From NCBI GenBank assembly GCA_021399435.1, contig JAJTUP010000001.1:1488001-1552000 (forward strand): a stretch of 64,000 nt of DNA, read 5' to 3'. Each line of letters starts with the position of its first letter. The stretch's first letter is position 1. Positions 46,101-56,747 of this stretch are shown here, one piece after another. The notes under the pieces were generated by a model. That model was not told the DNA's origin. It worked only from the letters and a program-made list of their open reading frames with translations, and searched no databases. This DNA comes from Diaporthe sp. PMI_573. Its lineage: Eukaryota; Ascomycota; Sordariomycetes; Diaporthales; Diaporthaceae. The position numbers and the translations under genes are program-made.

Positions 46101-48158
46101 AACAGTGGCGAAGAATGAGAGAACAAGGAGGGACACAGGACATGGTGAAGGGCGATGTGGAATGAAGAAGGGTGAGGGAGAACCTGAGTAATCGGCAGAT
46201 ATTGTAAGAAATGTGGCAACCGGGTAGCCACTGCAGCGCTGATATGTGGCCGAGGCCGAACAAGAAGGAAGTGTTGTTGAGCTGTCTCGTCGTGGCCCAC
46301 ATAAGGTCCCGCGTATAACATGTTTGTCTGCCTCACCATTGAAGCGAGGGGAGGAACAGATGAATGGAGAGAGTGCCAGTCATCCGACATACCGAAACAC
46401 CGGACATGCGAAGAAACCGACATCTGTGTTTGATTGAATTCGGGTTGTCACCACACAGAATGATGCTCACGTTCGAGGTGAGTACATGCTGATGATGGCT
46501 TGGGCAAGGGGTTGTTGTTCCAGGTTGTCGATTCCTGCCGGGGACGGTAGGGGGACTGGAGATGAAGAGACTGTTTGGCAATTGCAAGAGAAAGGAATTG
46601 GGAGTGAAGAGGGAGACGGTTCAAGAGTTCAAGGAAGGGGGGCGGATGGAGATAAGTAGGCTCTTAAATTCGGATCTCCACCACGCACGTGCGTCACTGG
46701 GATATAAGTCAGTCTCTGCACCCATGCGTAAAAATCTCCTCCAGTAATTCCAAAGGCTGTGTTATGGGAAAGGACTTGGGGCATTCATTAGGTGGGAGGG
46801 GTGTTATTTCGGGTGGCTATGATGACAATGACAGGCAGAGAGCAGATAACTCGTGGAACCCTTGTGATGGAGGGGGCGTGGAAATAGAAAGACCGGCAGC
46901 CGCCTGTGCAGCGTCGCAGCCACGAACCTACCGCACTGGCCTGGGCTGCACAATTCGGTGACAAAAACAAGTCGACAAGGCGCCAGAACGGGCACAACGT
47001 GTTCCATTTGATCTCGACAAGGTGGCTGGTTTTTTCCGACGTGGTGGAGAGTATAGTAGGTATAGAGAAGGAGGGCCTTGCCGGTCCGGGCTCCTAGGAC
47101 TACCACTGGAGACTCAAGATCGACGTTACCATGCCTGTCGAGTGTGACTGCAAGGCCCCGTCTGGCGGCGCAGGCGAGGCCCGCGGCACTGCACAGAACA
47201 TTTGGGCGCCTGCACCCGCCCTTGGCCCCCGAACACCCACCCCTGACAGGCCTGACGCCCTGGCCCTGTGACCCCTGGGGCTGATCGACCGCTCCGGCCT
47301 GCGGGGGACGGTCAGCCCATGCTGCGTCCAACGTCGCCGTTACAGCACCTTGGGACACGACAGTCCATTGGAGGTTATGCGCAGAGTTGCCCTGCCAGGC
47401 CGCACGCCGAACCACAGGGCTGGGCGCCCCCGTCGAAACGAGGGCACCCCTCTTATCGACCACTCAGAGTGCTCATGTGCTCCAATGGAGAGACAGTGCT
47501 TTAATTATCTACCACAGTAGAGCACTAAGGCGGTGTGAGCATGATTGAGCTCTGAGGGACCCCTCAGGCTGCAGAGACGAGTCCAGTGGCAGATAGTTGG
47601 GATTTTCCAACGTTGGTGCCTTGCGTCTTGGACAGAGTGGCAAGAGTGGTGCATCCCCTGCCAACATGATGTGGCAATCGATTGTTTTTAACGAGGCAAC
47701 TGCGGAACAAACTGAACTTGGCTTGGCACACTGTAGACATCCCACCCCCACCACATCTTGCTCAACGGTAACAGAGAGGTGGTTTCTGAATGGGGTGACG
47801 CTTGGGTGGGACAAGGTCTGGGGGCGTATTGGCAAAAATGCTAAGTCGCGGTAGTGCGCTGAGTTTATCGACTCTCTCATTCATTTCACCCCCTGGGGTG
47901 AGACAGCGAGTGTCCCCCGTACGTGGGACAGCTAGTGTCTCCTGTGGCGACCCCTGCCTTCGTGATGGTGTGCACACCATCCCAAACCGCAATCCCTCCA
48001 GCTGGTTCGGTAGCTTGCCCAAGTCCTGCGGGCTGTCCTCAGAATCAAATATTTTACCAAGCGCAAAGTTTGCCAGCTTGGGGGGTCTTGCTGCAGTATC
48101 TTCTGTCCCAATCGTTATTCTGTACTTTTGGGGATTTTCTAGGGAGCTCCTCAGTGTC
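43152..48158. other. Long stretch without a convincing gene
   Basis: About 5 kb. It includes an 11-G tract at 43451-43461. The open frames are short or GTG/TTG-started and have no family resemblance. A minus-strand segment at 43868-45105 has several protein-like open pieces. One starts with an ATG at 45105 and has a CEHCHSRGLCALS cysteine cluster. Donors and acceptors there do not pair in phase, so no gene is called. No transposase, LTR or rRNA/tRNA signature was seen. Confidence 0.45.
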
Positions 48159-50822
48159 TCATAGGCTCAGCGATTCAGCTATAATGTTCCAAGCATGCTG
48201 CCGGACCTTGCTCCTGTCATCCACAAGACTCGGGTTGAGATCCTTCCACAGAAGCCTAGGATGGATATATGAATACCTCAACGTCTCATCTTTCTCACTG
48301 ATACGCTCCAGCACCTTCTCCATCCCCCCGAGCTCCCGCAGCTCGTCGAGGTCAATCCCCCGCTGGTTCTCGGCATCGTCCCTTTCCTTCCTGCAAATGT
48401 GCTGCCACGCGAACCCTAGTATCAGCGCAGCCATGGCCGCAACAGCCGGCGCAGCAAATGAAGTGCCCTCGTTCAGCCTGAACCCGCCGCCCTTGGCCTC
48501 AGGCCACATGGTGATGACCTCCTCGCCGACAAACATGAAATTGTGAGAGCCGTGCACATATCGCGGCGTGAACCCGGATGTCTTCCGGCCCCACTTGTCG
48601 CATGAGTGCACACCTATCGCAAGATTTGGGTCTCTTGCAGGCCACGCCGCGTGCTGGCTGTTGTTGCCGTCGTTGGACATGGCCGCGAACACGAGGATCT
48701 TGGAGTCGCGCACTGTCCTGTTCAACGCTGCCTTTACATCCTTGTGCCTGTCATGGAACCCGAACGACATGTTTATAATGTCTACCTTCTGCTCTCGGGC
48801 CCAGTCGATGGCCCTTGCGACGATATTCGGCCGCGGCCGCTTGACTGGATTACCCGTCGGCGCGGACCGGGTTGGTGTGCCGATCTCCCCTTCGCATATG
48901 CGGGCGATGTACAGTTCCGATCTTGGGGCCAGTCTGAGGATGAGCTCGGAGACCTGGGTGCCATGCCCGTCGAGGTCTTTCATGTCGTCCTTTCTCGTTA
49001 TTGGGCCGTCACCTGTAAAATCTTCACAGGCCTTGATTCTGTCATACTGTGATGGCTCTTGCTCAGACGACCACACTGGCTTCCCACCAACGAAATGGGT
49101 TAATCTTGGATTTTGGAAGTGCGGGTGAGTGACATCCAGGCCAGTGTCTAGAACTGCAACCTTGACCGGCCGGTCGTACTTCTTTTTAAAGTCGAAGTTA
49201 TCCCAGACGCTGAGCAGCTTTTGATATGTGCTGGAATGTGACAAATCATGACTGAAAGAGTGTCAACTAATGCAAAACCTGCGATCGAGAATACTTCCGA
49301 GTCGGGCTTACCTTGTGGCTGGGACGGAAAAAAAGGCACCATCGAATGAGCCACTCGTGCCAGGCACATCAATTTCTGGCAGGAGAGAAGGAGTAGAGTT
49401 GGCCGGTGCGACCTCGGGGTCAGGTCCCTTGCCGCTCTGATCATCATTACCGGAAGGACCGTCGTCGTCTTGGCCATTGAGACTTGCGAGGTGATGCCGG
49501 GCCTTTGTGTAATCATCCATAGCCGTCATATGGATCTTGTCATCTTTAATACGCAGAGCATATTCTAGCAAAACGTCCAGACTCTTTGGGTGTCGTCCGC
49601 CCGCAGCAAGCCAGAACGCAGTGGCTTTTGTGAGAACTACCGCGGCGTGCGCATGCGAATCCGCGTCAACTCTCCAAGGTGGTGTCAATTCGGCCATGGA
49701 AAGTATTTCTGCCCCACGGTCTAAGAGAACCCTCAAGGTCCTCTGTCTCCCTTTCCACGCAGCCAGATGTAGAGGTGTCCATTTGTGCATGCCGGTCGCG
49801 GCATCGACGGCGGCCCCGTGCGACAGGAGGATCTGGCAAACATGACTTTGACCTGCCCACGCTGCATGGTGAATAGGCCTCCAGCCCTTCTTCAGGCCCT
49901 CGGACTCAACGATTTCAGGAGTATCTTTGGCCATGTAGTCCAGGATGAATTCCACGAGCAACTCGTGTCCCAACCCCGATACATACGACAGCATCTCTGA
50001 CGCATCCACCCGGCCTTCTTTCGAGACGAACTTGGACAGCTGCGGCAGGACCTTGCGCGTCTGCTTTCCGCACTTCTCCCACTTGGACATGACATCAGCC
50101 ATCTCACCCCCAAGGTCCCCTTCCAGTCGCTTTGCGTAATTGAATGCGTTCTCGCCGTGCTTGTCCTTGAAATATGGATCTGCGCCAAGCGCACATAGTG
50201 CTCGAGCGTTCGAAAGCCTTCCCTCCGCCACGGCAGTCTGCAACGGCGTGGACCCTTCATTGTTCAGGGCATTGCAGTTCGCACCACGAGCCAACAGAAT
50301 CACAAGCAAATCCTGCTTGTTTTTAATCTCCTTAATCACAGCCTTGTGCAGCGGCGTCTTCCCATCCCTCGTACCCCTCTCCAGATCCGCCCCCGCGTCC
50401 AGGAGCGTAACGACAACATCGTGACGGGAAGACTCAGCCGCGAAATGGAGGGGCGTATATTTCCACTTGGACCGGGCGTCGACCTCTGCTCCTTTCGAGA
50501 GAAGCAGCTTGACGATCTCATTGTAGCCGTTCTGGGCGGCGACATGCAGACCCGTCCGGCCGCGATCATTCTTTGCGTCGACGATGTCCGGCGAGGCCCG
50601 GAGGATGCGCGTCACGCCATCTAGGTCTTTGCGGCCGATGGCATCGTGCAGGGCCTGGCCTGGCGTCTTGATCCTGTATGCGATCCCAGGTGACCGCTTC
50701 CCGGCGGTGCTGGCATCATCTGTACCCTCCGGCGCCAGGGGACTCGGTGCCCTGGGACTCGGCGACCGCCGTGCCTGTGTGCCCTGCGCGTCAGGCTTGA
50801 GGTCTCCATTTGAACTCCCCAT
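48159..50822 (-). CDS. Ankyrin-repeat subtilisin-like serine protease (S8), HET-Q2-like
   Basis: Exon 1 is 49312-50822, the intron is 49252-49311 (GTAAGC..CTTTCAG, phase 2), and exon 2 is 48159-49251. The product is 867 residues with no signal peptide, so probably cytosolic. A Ser/Pro-rich N-terminus is followed by an ankyrin block at ~57-240 (GLHVAAQNGYNEIVKLLLSK, PLHFAAESSRHDVVVTLLDA) and a second block at ~312-375. An acidic Gly/Asp/Ser linker leads to the C-terminal peptidase S8 domain, with Asp539 (AVLDTG), His600 (DGHGTQ) and Ser768 (NEGTSFAAP) all present. It is divergent from, and 396 bp from, the gasdermin-like gene. In Podospora, the subtilisin-like protease HET-Q2 cleaves the gasdermin HET-Q1 to start cell death. 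I infer the same role here, with the ankyrins as sensor or autoinhibitory region. Exon 1 continues in frame 5' of the ATG without another ATG. Confidence 0.92.
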
Positions 50823-51218
50823 ATCGTGTGTGTGGTAAGAGCTGGCTGTAACACCAAGAAATTGCAATCTGAGGTGTCGAGCATCTCTCTCTCGTCACAC
50901 GATGCCAGGAAGTCTTCTCATATCTGCGTACGAAATGTACCATCAGCCGCAATCAACGACCGCCATCTAAGCCCCGCCGGTCACATTGATGTTTAGCGCA
51001 GGATCCTGACCTCCTCTCCTTCAATGTGACTCGTTGAACAGGGAATTGCTGCGCCATCCATGCAGTGTAACCACACTAAGGAACTTCTTCTTTTCGACAA
51101 TAGCTCAGCTTACATCTCTAACTACGCCCAGCTATGTTGTCTCGCCAAATAATCCCATGTTGCGCTGCTAACTTCTGTCACTGATCAACCGGGACGCTGG
51201 CCGCTATCACAGACCGAA
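50823..51218. promoter_or_regulatory. Bidirectional promoter of the protease and gasdermin-like genes
   Basis: The 396-bp space between the two divergent start codons must contain both promoters and leaders. I see no clear shared operator. The short distance would favour co-expression (inference). Confidence 0.6.
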
Positions 51219-52028
51219 ATGACAAACTCCTCGGGCATCCGAGGCGACAAGCTCTGGCATGTCTACCGCTATCCGCAGAAACCAAACACGCTCATGGTCC
51301 TCGGGAGCATCCTCACGAAGCCGGATGACCTAGAGTCCTCGCTCAACCATGCGAGCGGCCTCGAGGCGTTTCCAAAGGACAAGACCGAGGATCAAACTGG
51401 AGCTGTCCGCCTGTTCATGCGGTCTGGACTCTCCAAGACGAACGGGGCAAGACTCAAGGCTCTATTACCATTCTCGCCCATTGCCAGCGCCGGTGGTGGG
51501 GTGAGTGCGAGTTCCTCACGAAGCGAGGATGCCACCGTCGAGGCTTCAGGCGTCCGAGCAGTGGCCATCTTGCCACATCATGCCCAGGACTATGTGGAGA
51601 GAGCTCTGCAAGCTCCACGGGTCATGGAATATGTTAGGAATGGAGTCTTCTCGGAGCCACTGTACATGATTGTTGGAGTTGCAACATGCCAACGATTAGT
51701 TATGGGCGATGCTTCCAGCAAAACCAGGTCAGGGTCTGTGGATCTTGATGCAAGCCTCACCGTTGGAGGTGTTGAAGCTGGGATAGGCGTCTCCAGAGAG
51801 AAGGGCTTATCGGCAGACTCGGAGCGGGAGGTGATTGAGGAATGTGATTTTGCATATCGGGTGAGAGAATTCCAGTATTCTCGACGAAAGAAACGGATCA
51901 AGAAGGTAGTCAATGTTACCGATGGGGCAATGTTTGGGAACGACAACCCGGAGGAAGAGGGTGAATTTGAGGAGTTCCCTGTCTTTGAGTACTTCGAGAG
52001 TGAGGATGAGGACGTTGATTCTGCATGA
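51219..52028 (+). CDS. Gasdermin-like pore-forming cell death protein (RCD-1/HET-Q1 family)
   Basis: Single-exon gene of 269 residues with no signal peptide or membrane helix. The sequence follows the fungal gasdermin pattern. An N-terminal LWHVYRYP..TLMVLGSILTKPDDLESSLN segment is followed by Ser/Gly/acidic alternating stretches fit for amphipathic beta hairpins, and PLYMIVGVATCQRLVMGDAS at 147-166. A strongly basic patch RRKKRIKK (222-229) precedes a very acidic C-terminal tail (245-268). Known family biology: HET-Q1 is activated when HET-Q2 removes a ~5-kDa C-terminal piece, after which the N-terminal part permeabilises the plasma membrane; Neurospora RCD-1 is a related allorecognition gasdermin. 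Phe239 sits at the head of a ~30-residue tail, a plausible cleavage zone (inference). The adjacent divergent subtilase supports the call. It rests on remembered family pattern, not on a search. Confidence 0.78.
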   Translation: MTNSSGIRGDKLWHVYRYPQKPNTLMVLGSILTKPDDLESSLNHASGLEAFPKDKTEDQTGAVRLFMRSGLSKTNGARLKALLPFSPIASAGGGVSASSSRSEDATVEASGVRAVAILPHHAQDYVERALQAPRVMEYVRNGVFSEPLYMIVGVATCQRLVMGDASSKTRSGSVDLDASLTVGGVEAGIGVSREKGLSADSEREVIEECDFAYRVREFQYSRRKKRIKKVVNVTDGAMFGNDNPEEEGEFEEFPVFEYFESEDEDVDSA

Positions 52029-53063
52029 AATATTCGAATAGGAGGATCAACAAACGGTCGGCTTCTACCACACGCCGCAACGGTTGAGTGGTAGCGATTG
52101 TGTGGATGATGCGTGTTATTCCCTGAAGAGAAGAAGACGAGGGAGCGTTCTCCGTGGCGTGCCACATCGCGAGACAATGGCCTTGGGCGTCATTCAACCA
52201 TGATGAGTGACAGGAACTGTCACGGCTATCGAACAGGAACTAGGCACTTACTGGTTGCACGAACTTTGGATGAGATCGGCTTCCTGATGAATCTACACCA
52301 AATCTACATAAATTCTCTCTCTAGTAGTTTCCACAGTGGGAGATGTCTTGACGACTTGAAGAAAGACGGGTAAGCTCAGCCCAGGCCAACGCTCATTCCG
52401 AGTCGAGAACAGATGCCGGAAATTCAAACAATGAGAGACTCCATCCCATTGGTCTCAATATTCTGATAATGACTGATCCAGCCACCAACCTTGGAATGCC
52501 GTCTTCCAAGACAAGTGCGCAGATTCAAAGGCACCCTACAGCATCTCATCAGTTTTGGTACTGGCTCGTTCGGACTCATTGAACTTTGCGCTTCTTTTCA
52601 ATCCCGTGATCAAGGCAACAGGACACAATCTGCGAGCGATATGCACCCCGCTCGAATTCAACTGGTCCGCTTGGTGGGATTAAATGAGGGGACTGGTATG
52701 CAGGCTGAGCTTGTACCAATGCAGGACCACCCTGTGAACCCATCGTCGCACTTTACCCACCCGCATCCACTTTCTTTGGGATGACTTTGCAGTGATCCTC
52801 ATGGCTTGGCTGGAATATGGTGGCCTCGGTTGCACCAAGCAAGCGCTGCACTTGGGCGCGGTTGCCGATCTTGCGTGCGGGGTCGGACGTCTCCATGGAC
52901 GTGCAGCACTACTGTACCTACATACAATAGTACATCCGTGGACTTGGAGAGAGGGCAAGTGTTTGTCCCCGGAGTGGGAGATATCGTCCTTTGAGAATAC
53001 TGTATCAACGTTTACGTCCGCAAGAAAGAAACCCCTGACATAGTACAATACCACAATACAATC
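52029..53063. other. Intergenic, no gene seen
   Basis: About 1 kb between the gasdermin-like gene and the SDR gene. Only short unrelated open frames. It presumably holds a 3' UTR and the SDR promoter. Confidence 0.5.
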
Positions 53064-53952
53064 ATGTCTCGCCGTCTCGAAGGAAAAGTCGCCATCGTCA
53101 CCGGGGGAGCGTCCGGGTTCGGCAAGGGCATCGCCACCAAGTTCATCCAGGAGGGCGGCAAGGTCATCGTCGCAGACCTGTCAGCAGAGGCCGGGCAGGC
53201 GGTGGCCAGCGAGCTTGGAGCCTCAGCCGCCTTCCAGAAGGCCGACGTCACCAAGCGGGAGGACTGGGAGCAGCTGCTCAAGACGGCGACGGAGCAGTTC
53301 GGCGGCCTGGACGTCGTGGTGAACAACGCGGGAACCACGTACCCGAATAAGCCGACTGAGCAAGTGACGGACAAGGACTTTGACGTTACCTTCACCGTCA
53401 ACGTCAAGTCCATCTACCTGTCCACCAACGTTCTGCTCCCTTACTTCCTCGGGAGCGGCCGCCCGGGGGCTTTCATCTCGCTGGCGTCGACGGCGGGTGT
53501 CAGGCCGAGGCCGGGCCTGGCGTGGTACAACGCTTCCAAGGCGGCGGTCATCAATGCCACCAAATCCATGGCTGTGGAGTACGGGCCGAAGCAGATCAGG
53601 TTCAATTCTGTGTCGCCGGTGTTTGGCAGTGGCACGGGTCTGTAAGTGCATACCGGCTCCTGACGTTGACGATTGGAACAGACGGCTTACTTTGAGATCC
53701 TTATGGTAGTTCTGCGTCATTCCTAGGCAAGCCTGATACTGAAGAGAACCGCGCTGGGTTCGTGGCAACTGTGCCTCTGGGACGCGGTTCAACGGCAGCC
53801 GACGTGGCGAATGCTTGCTGTTACCTTGCTAGTGATGAGGCCAACTTCATCACTGGCGTCAATCTTGAGGTTGGTACCAGGACTTTTTCGTGACTGTATT
53901 TATGATTTTGCTGACATGGATCCTGCAGGTGGATGGCGGACGATGTGTGTAA
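53064..53952 (+). CDS. Short-chain dehydrogenase/reductase (SDR)
   Basis: Classical SDR of 253 residues. Three exons: 53064-53641, 53710-53869 and an 8-codon last exon 53929-53952. The first intron uses GTAAGT..GGTAG and the second GTTGGT..CTGCAG. Both joins keep the family frame, giving GSGTGLSASFLGKPDTEENRA and ITGVNLEVDGGRCV. Motifs: cofactor-binding TGGASGFG (13-20), NNAG (87-90), catalytic Ser142, Tyr155 and Lys159 (YNASK). It is related to glucose/ribitol dehydrogenase-like or 3-oxoacyl-ACP reductase-like fungal SDRs. The substrate cannot be told. No signal peptide. Confidence 0.9.
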
Positions 53953-54823
53953 GTCGACGGTCATGGCATGGGCTTTACGCTGCAAAGGGCCAATTTGGGC
54001 AAGAGCATTCGTCACAGAATTTTCCATTCTCGTTGTTCCTTGAACTATATATTGTAAATTGGTCAACCGTGGTGTGACGAGCCTGAAGACTTGTGTCTTG
54101 AAAATGCGGAAAAGCCTGCAACAACTGTGAAGACTAGCGATTGCATGGGCTCAGATGTTTCCACCTAATTAAGTGACAACTTTCCCTGTTGATCTATAAG
54201 GCATGTGACAACTGTGACCAAGATAATACTGCTTACTGTAAATAATGTAAAGAGCATGTCATGAAGACCTGCACTTCTGGGAAGACCTGGGCTTTTTCAC
54301 TCTCAGTGAAGGAGGACTGTGGCTCTATGGAAGTCAGATGAGTAGGGTTAGGCGCGCAGCGAGGGTGGTGTTTCTTGGGGTCCGGTTGCACAGCAGTCAA
54401 TAAGCGCACGTGGGAATACGACAGGTCGAGGATTGCTGCAAGAAACGGTTCTGCCAGTAGCAAAAATACATGCCAATAGACAACTCGCTTGAGGTGGTTA
54501 TTGCCGTATTGAAACACACGTCACCTGAACCGTAGATGGCGAGCGTGGGGAAGAGGCATAAAAGCTTATCGCGGGGCGGAGATAAGAAAACGGGACCCAC
54601 ACCGTTTATCCCGACTTGCGCGGTTTCGGATTTGGATGACGACTTTCCCTTCCGGCGGATGGATTTCTAAGCGTCACTCACTCGCTCAACCATAGACTTT
54701 TGAACACTGGGAAACCCAACTAGAACATCGAAACAGCATGGTGCGATAGAGAGGCTCGTTTCTTTTTAGCACATTATCCCCTAGTAGCCTTGGACCGCTT
54801 TTCTACCCTGTTTATCCGTAGCC
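53953..54823. other. Intergenic, no gene seen
   Basis: About 870 bp, AT-richer, between two plus-strand genes. Presumed 3' UTR and promoter. No repeats seen. Confidence 0.5.
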
Positions 54824-56352
54824 ATGTCATCCAAAGCCGCCCCGGCAAACGGTACCCAGACACCACCAAAATCACCCCCGCCAAAATCGCCGGAGCGATC
54901 TCCGACCCGGCCCGCCGATACGGAGGAGACGCCATTGCTGGCCGCCGCGCACGATGAGGGACGGGATGAGCACGAGCAGGCCGCGCTGCTCGAGCCGCCT
55001 CAGAGCGATTCCAAGCGCACTAGAAGCTGGTGGTTCTGGCGGATCCTGTGGACTGTTCTTGCCGCGCTCGTGCTTGCAGTCTTCATCAAGGGGTGGATAG
55101 ATGCCAAGGATGTTGATGTAAGCTTCTCTCAACTCACATGTGGATATCATGGTGAGGATATGTAGCTAATCACTCATGCAGTTTGATCTCAAGGGCGCGC
55201 TGAAGCGGGCCCTCGGGGGCGGGCTGAGCGGTGCTGCGGCCATGATCCTCCAGGTCGTGTTGCTGATGGTATGTCTGCCTGCCAATTTGAGCATCGCCAT
55301 ATATTCCAGCAGAGACCTTGGGTGATTAACATGTCATAGTGGATTCGAACCATCATGAACTACCAGTATCGTCATGGGTCCGCACTCACCACAGCCACCA
55401 AGACACTCTACGCCGAAGGCGGCATCCCTCGCTTCTACCAGGGCGTCGGCTGGGCTCTCATCCAGGGCCCAGTCTCCAGGTTCGGAGACACCGCTGCCAA
55501 CGCCGGGATCCTAGCCCTGCTCCAGTCCAACGGCTACCTGAGCCAGCTGCCCAGCCTTATCCAGACCATTTTTGCGTCTGTTTGGTAAGGTTCTTCCCCA
55601 TCCAGGGGTTATCGCCCTCCCTCTTGCGAGAACTTGGCCACTGACCTGTCGTCACCTACGTAGTGCCGCGGCATTTCGCATGATCTTGACCCCCATTGAC
55701 ACCTTCAAGACCACGATGCAGGCCCAGGGTTCCCGAGGCACGGCGCTGCTCCGCAAGCGTGTCAAGGAGAATGGCATCGGCAGTCTGTGGTGGGGAGCCT
55801 TCGCCACGGCCGCTGCCACCTTTGTTGGGCATTACCCCTGGTTCGCGACGGTGAGTGCGCAGCGGCAACCCTATGGTCAAACCGAGAGCCCGCGGTTGAT
55901 AACTGACTGCTCGTGATAGTACAACTTCCTCTCGGAGAACATCGAAGAGCCTCCCAAGCACCCTCTCATCGTCTGGCTGGCCCGCCTGGCTTTCATCGGC
56001 TTCTGCGCCTCCGTAATATCTGACAGTGTTTCCAACTCCCTGAGGGTGATCAAGACCTACCGTCAGGTCAACGACACTCAAGTTTCTTACAGTGAGTCTC
56101 ACAATTGCAGGATTCTGTATCAACTAAACTGACAGCATGACGCGCAGCCGAGGCGGCTAGACTGGTCATCCTTCAGGACGGCATCTTGGGTCTGTTTGGC
56201 CGCGGCCTCAAGACCCGTATCATTGCGAACGGTCTGCAGGGCATCCTATTCTCCATCCTTTGGAAGCTCTTCCTTGATTTGTGAGTACACTAGGTCTTCG
56301 CAACGGAATTTGGCTAATAAGAGGATGCAGGTGGGAGAAAACCACATCTTGA
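54824..56352 (+). CDS. Mitochondrial-carrier-like membrane protein
   Basis: Seven exons: 54824-55117, 55182-55268, 55340-55584, 55664-55850, 55920-56091, 56148-56280 and 56331-56352. The product is 379 residues. The N-terminal ~70 residues are Pro/Ser/Glu-rich and hydrophilic, followed by a hydrophobic helix (FWRILWTVLAALVLAVFI). Solute-carrier features follow: GGGLSGAAAMILQ, GIPRFYQGVGWALIQGP (the FYxG-type repeat signature) and PIDTFKTTMQAQG (the Px[DE]xx[KR] motif of the carrier family). A third repeat is present but weaker (SLRVIKTYRQ). The motifs are partly degenerate and the N-terminal extension is unusual, so the substrate and even the membrane cannot be stated. All splice joins are in phase. 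Confidence 0.85.
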
Positions 56353-56747
56353 TACCCGTTGTCTGAACGAACCAATGTTGATCATTCTGGATCATATTGG
56401 CGACATCGAACTGATGTTGAGGTTGCAATGCCACTCTTTGGATACATACAAGTGCCTCTCGTAGTATCATGTCTGAAGACATAGATCTTGATGATTATCT
56501 TGCTCGAGATAGAAATATAGAGCAATATGAAACTACATGTTGTAGGTAAGGATTGGCTGAGAAAGAAAGAAGCCTGGATGAGCATTACACATAGTAAATA
56601 TGAATCGGGTCCTGCACAATCTGCTTGACACTTTGCCCATGAATCTTACCTCCGATGCAGACTTTTGTCCAGCAACTTTTTTGAAATAACCCCGGCTGTT
56701 CGTGCTTGTTTCCACGGTATATACGAGGCATCACAATGTTAGGAATC
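56353..56747. other. Intergenic between convergent genes
   Basis: 395 bp, AT-rich, holding the 3' UTRs of the carrier-like and aldehyde dehydrogenase genes. Confidence 0.5.

Noticed and set aside
46028..46423. 131-codon minus-strand frame starting with ATG
   Set aside because: His/Ser/Leu/Pro-rich without recognisable motifs and no supporting context.
46804..47463. 219-codon minus-strand frame
   Set aside because: It starts with GTG and is rich in Arg, Gly, Cys and His without domain signs. There is no splice evidence.
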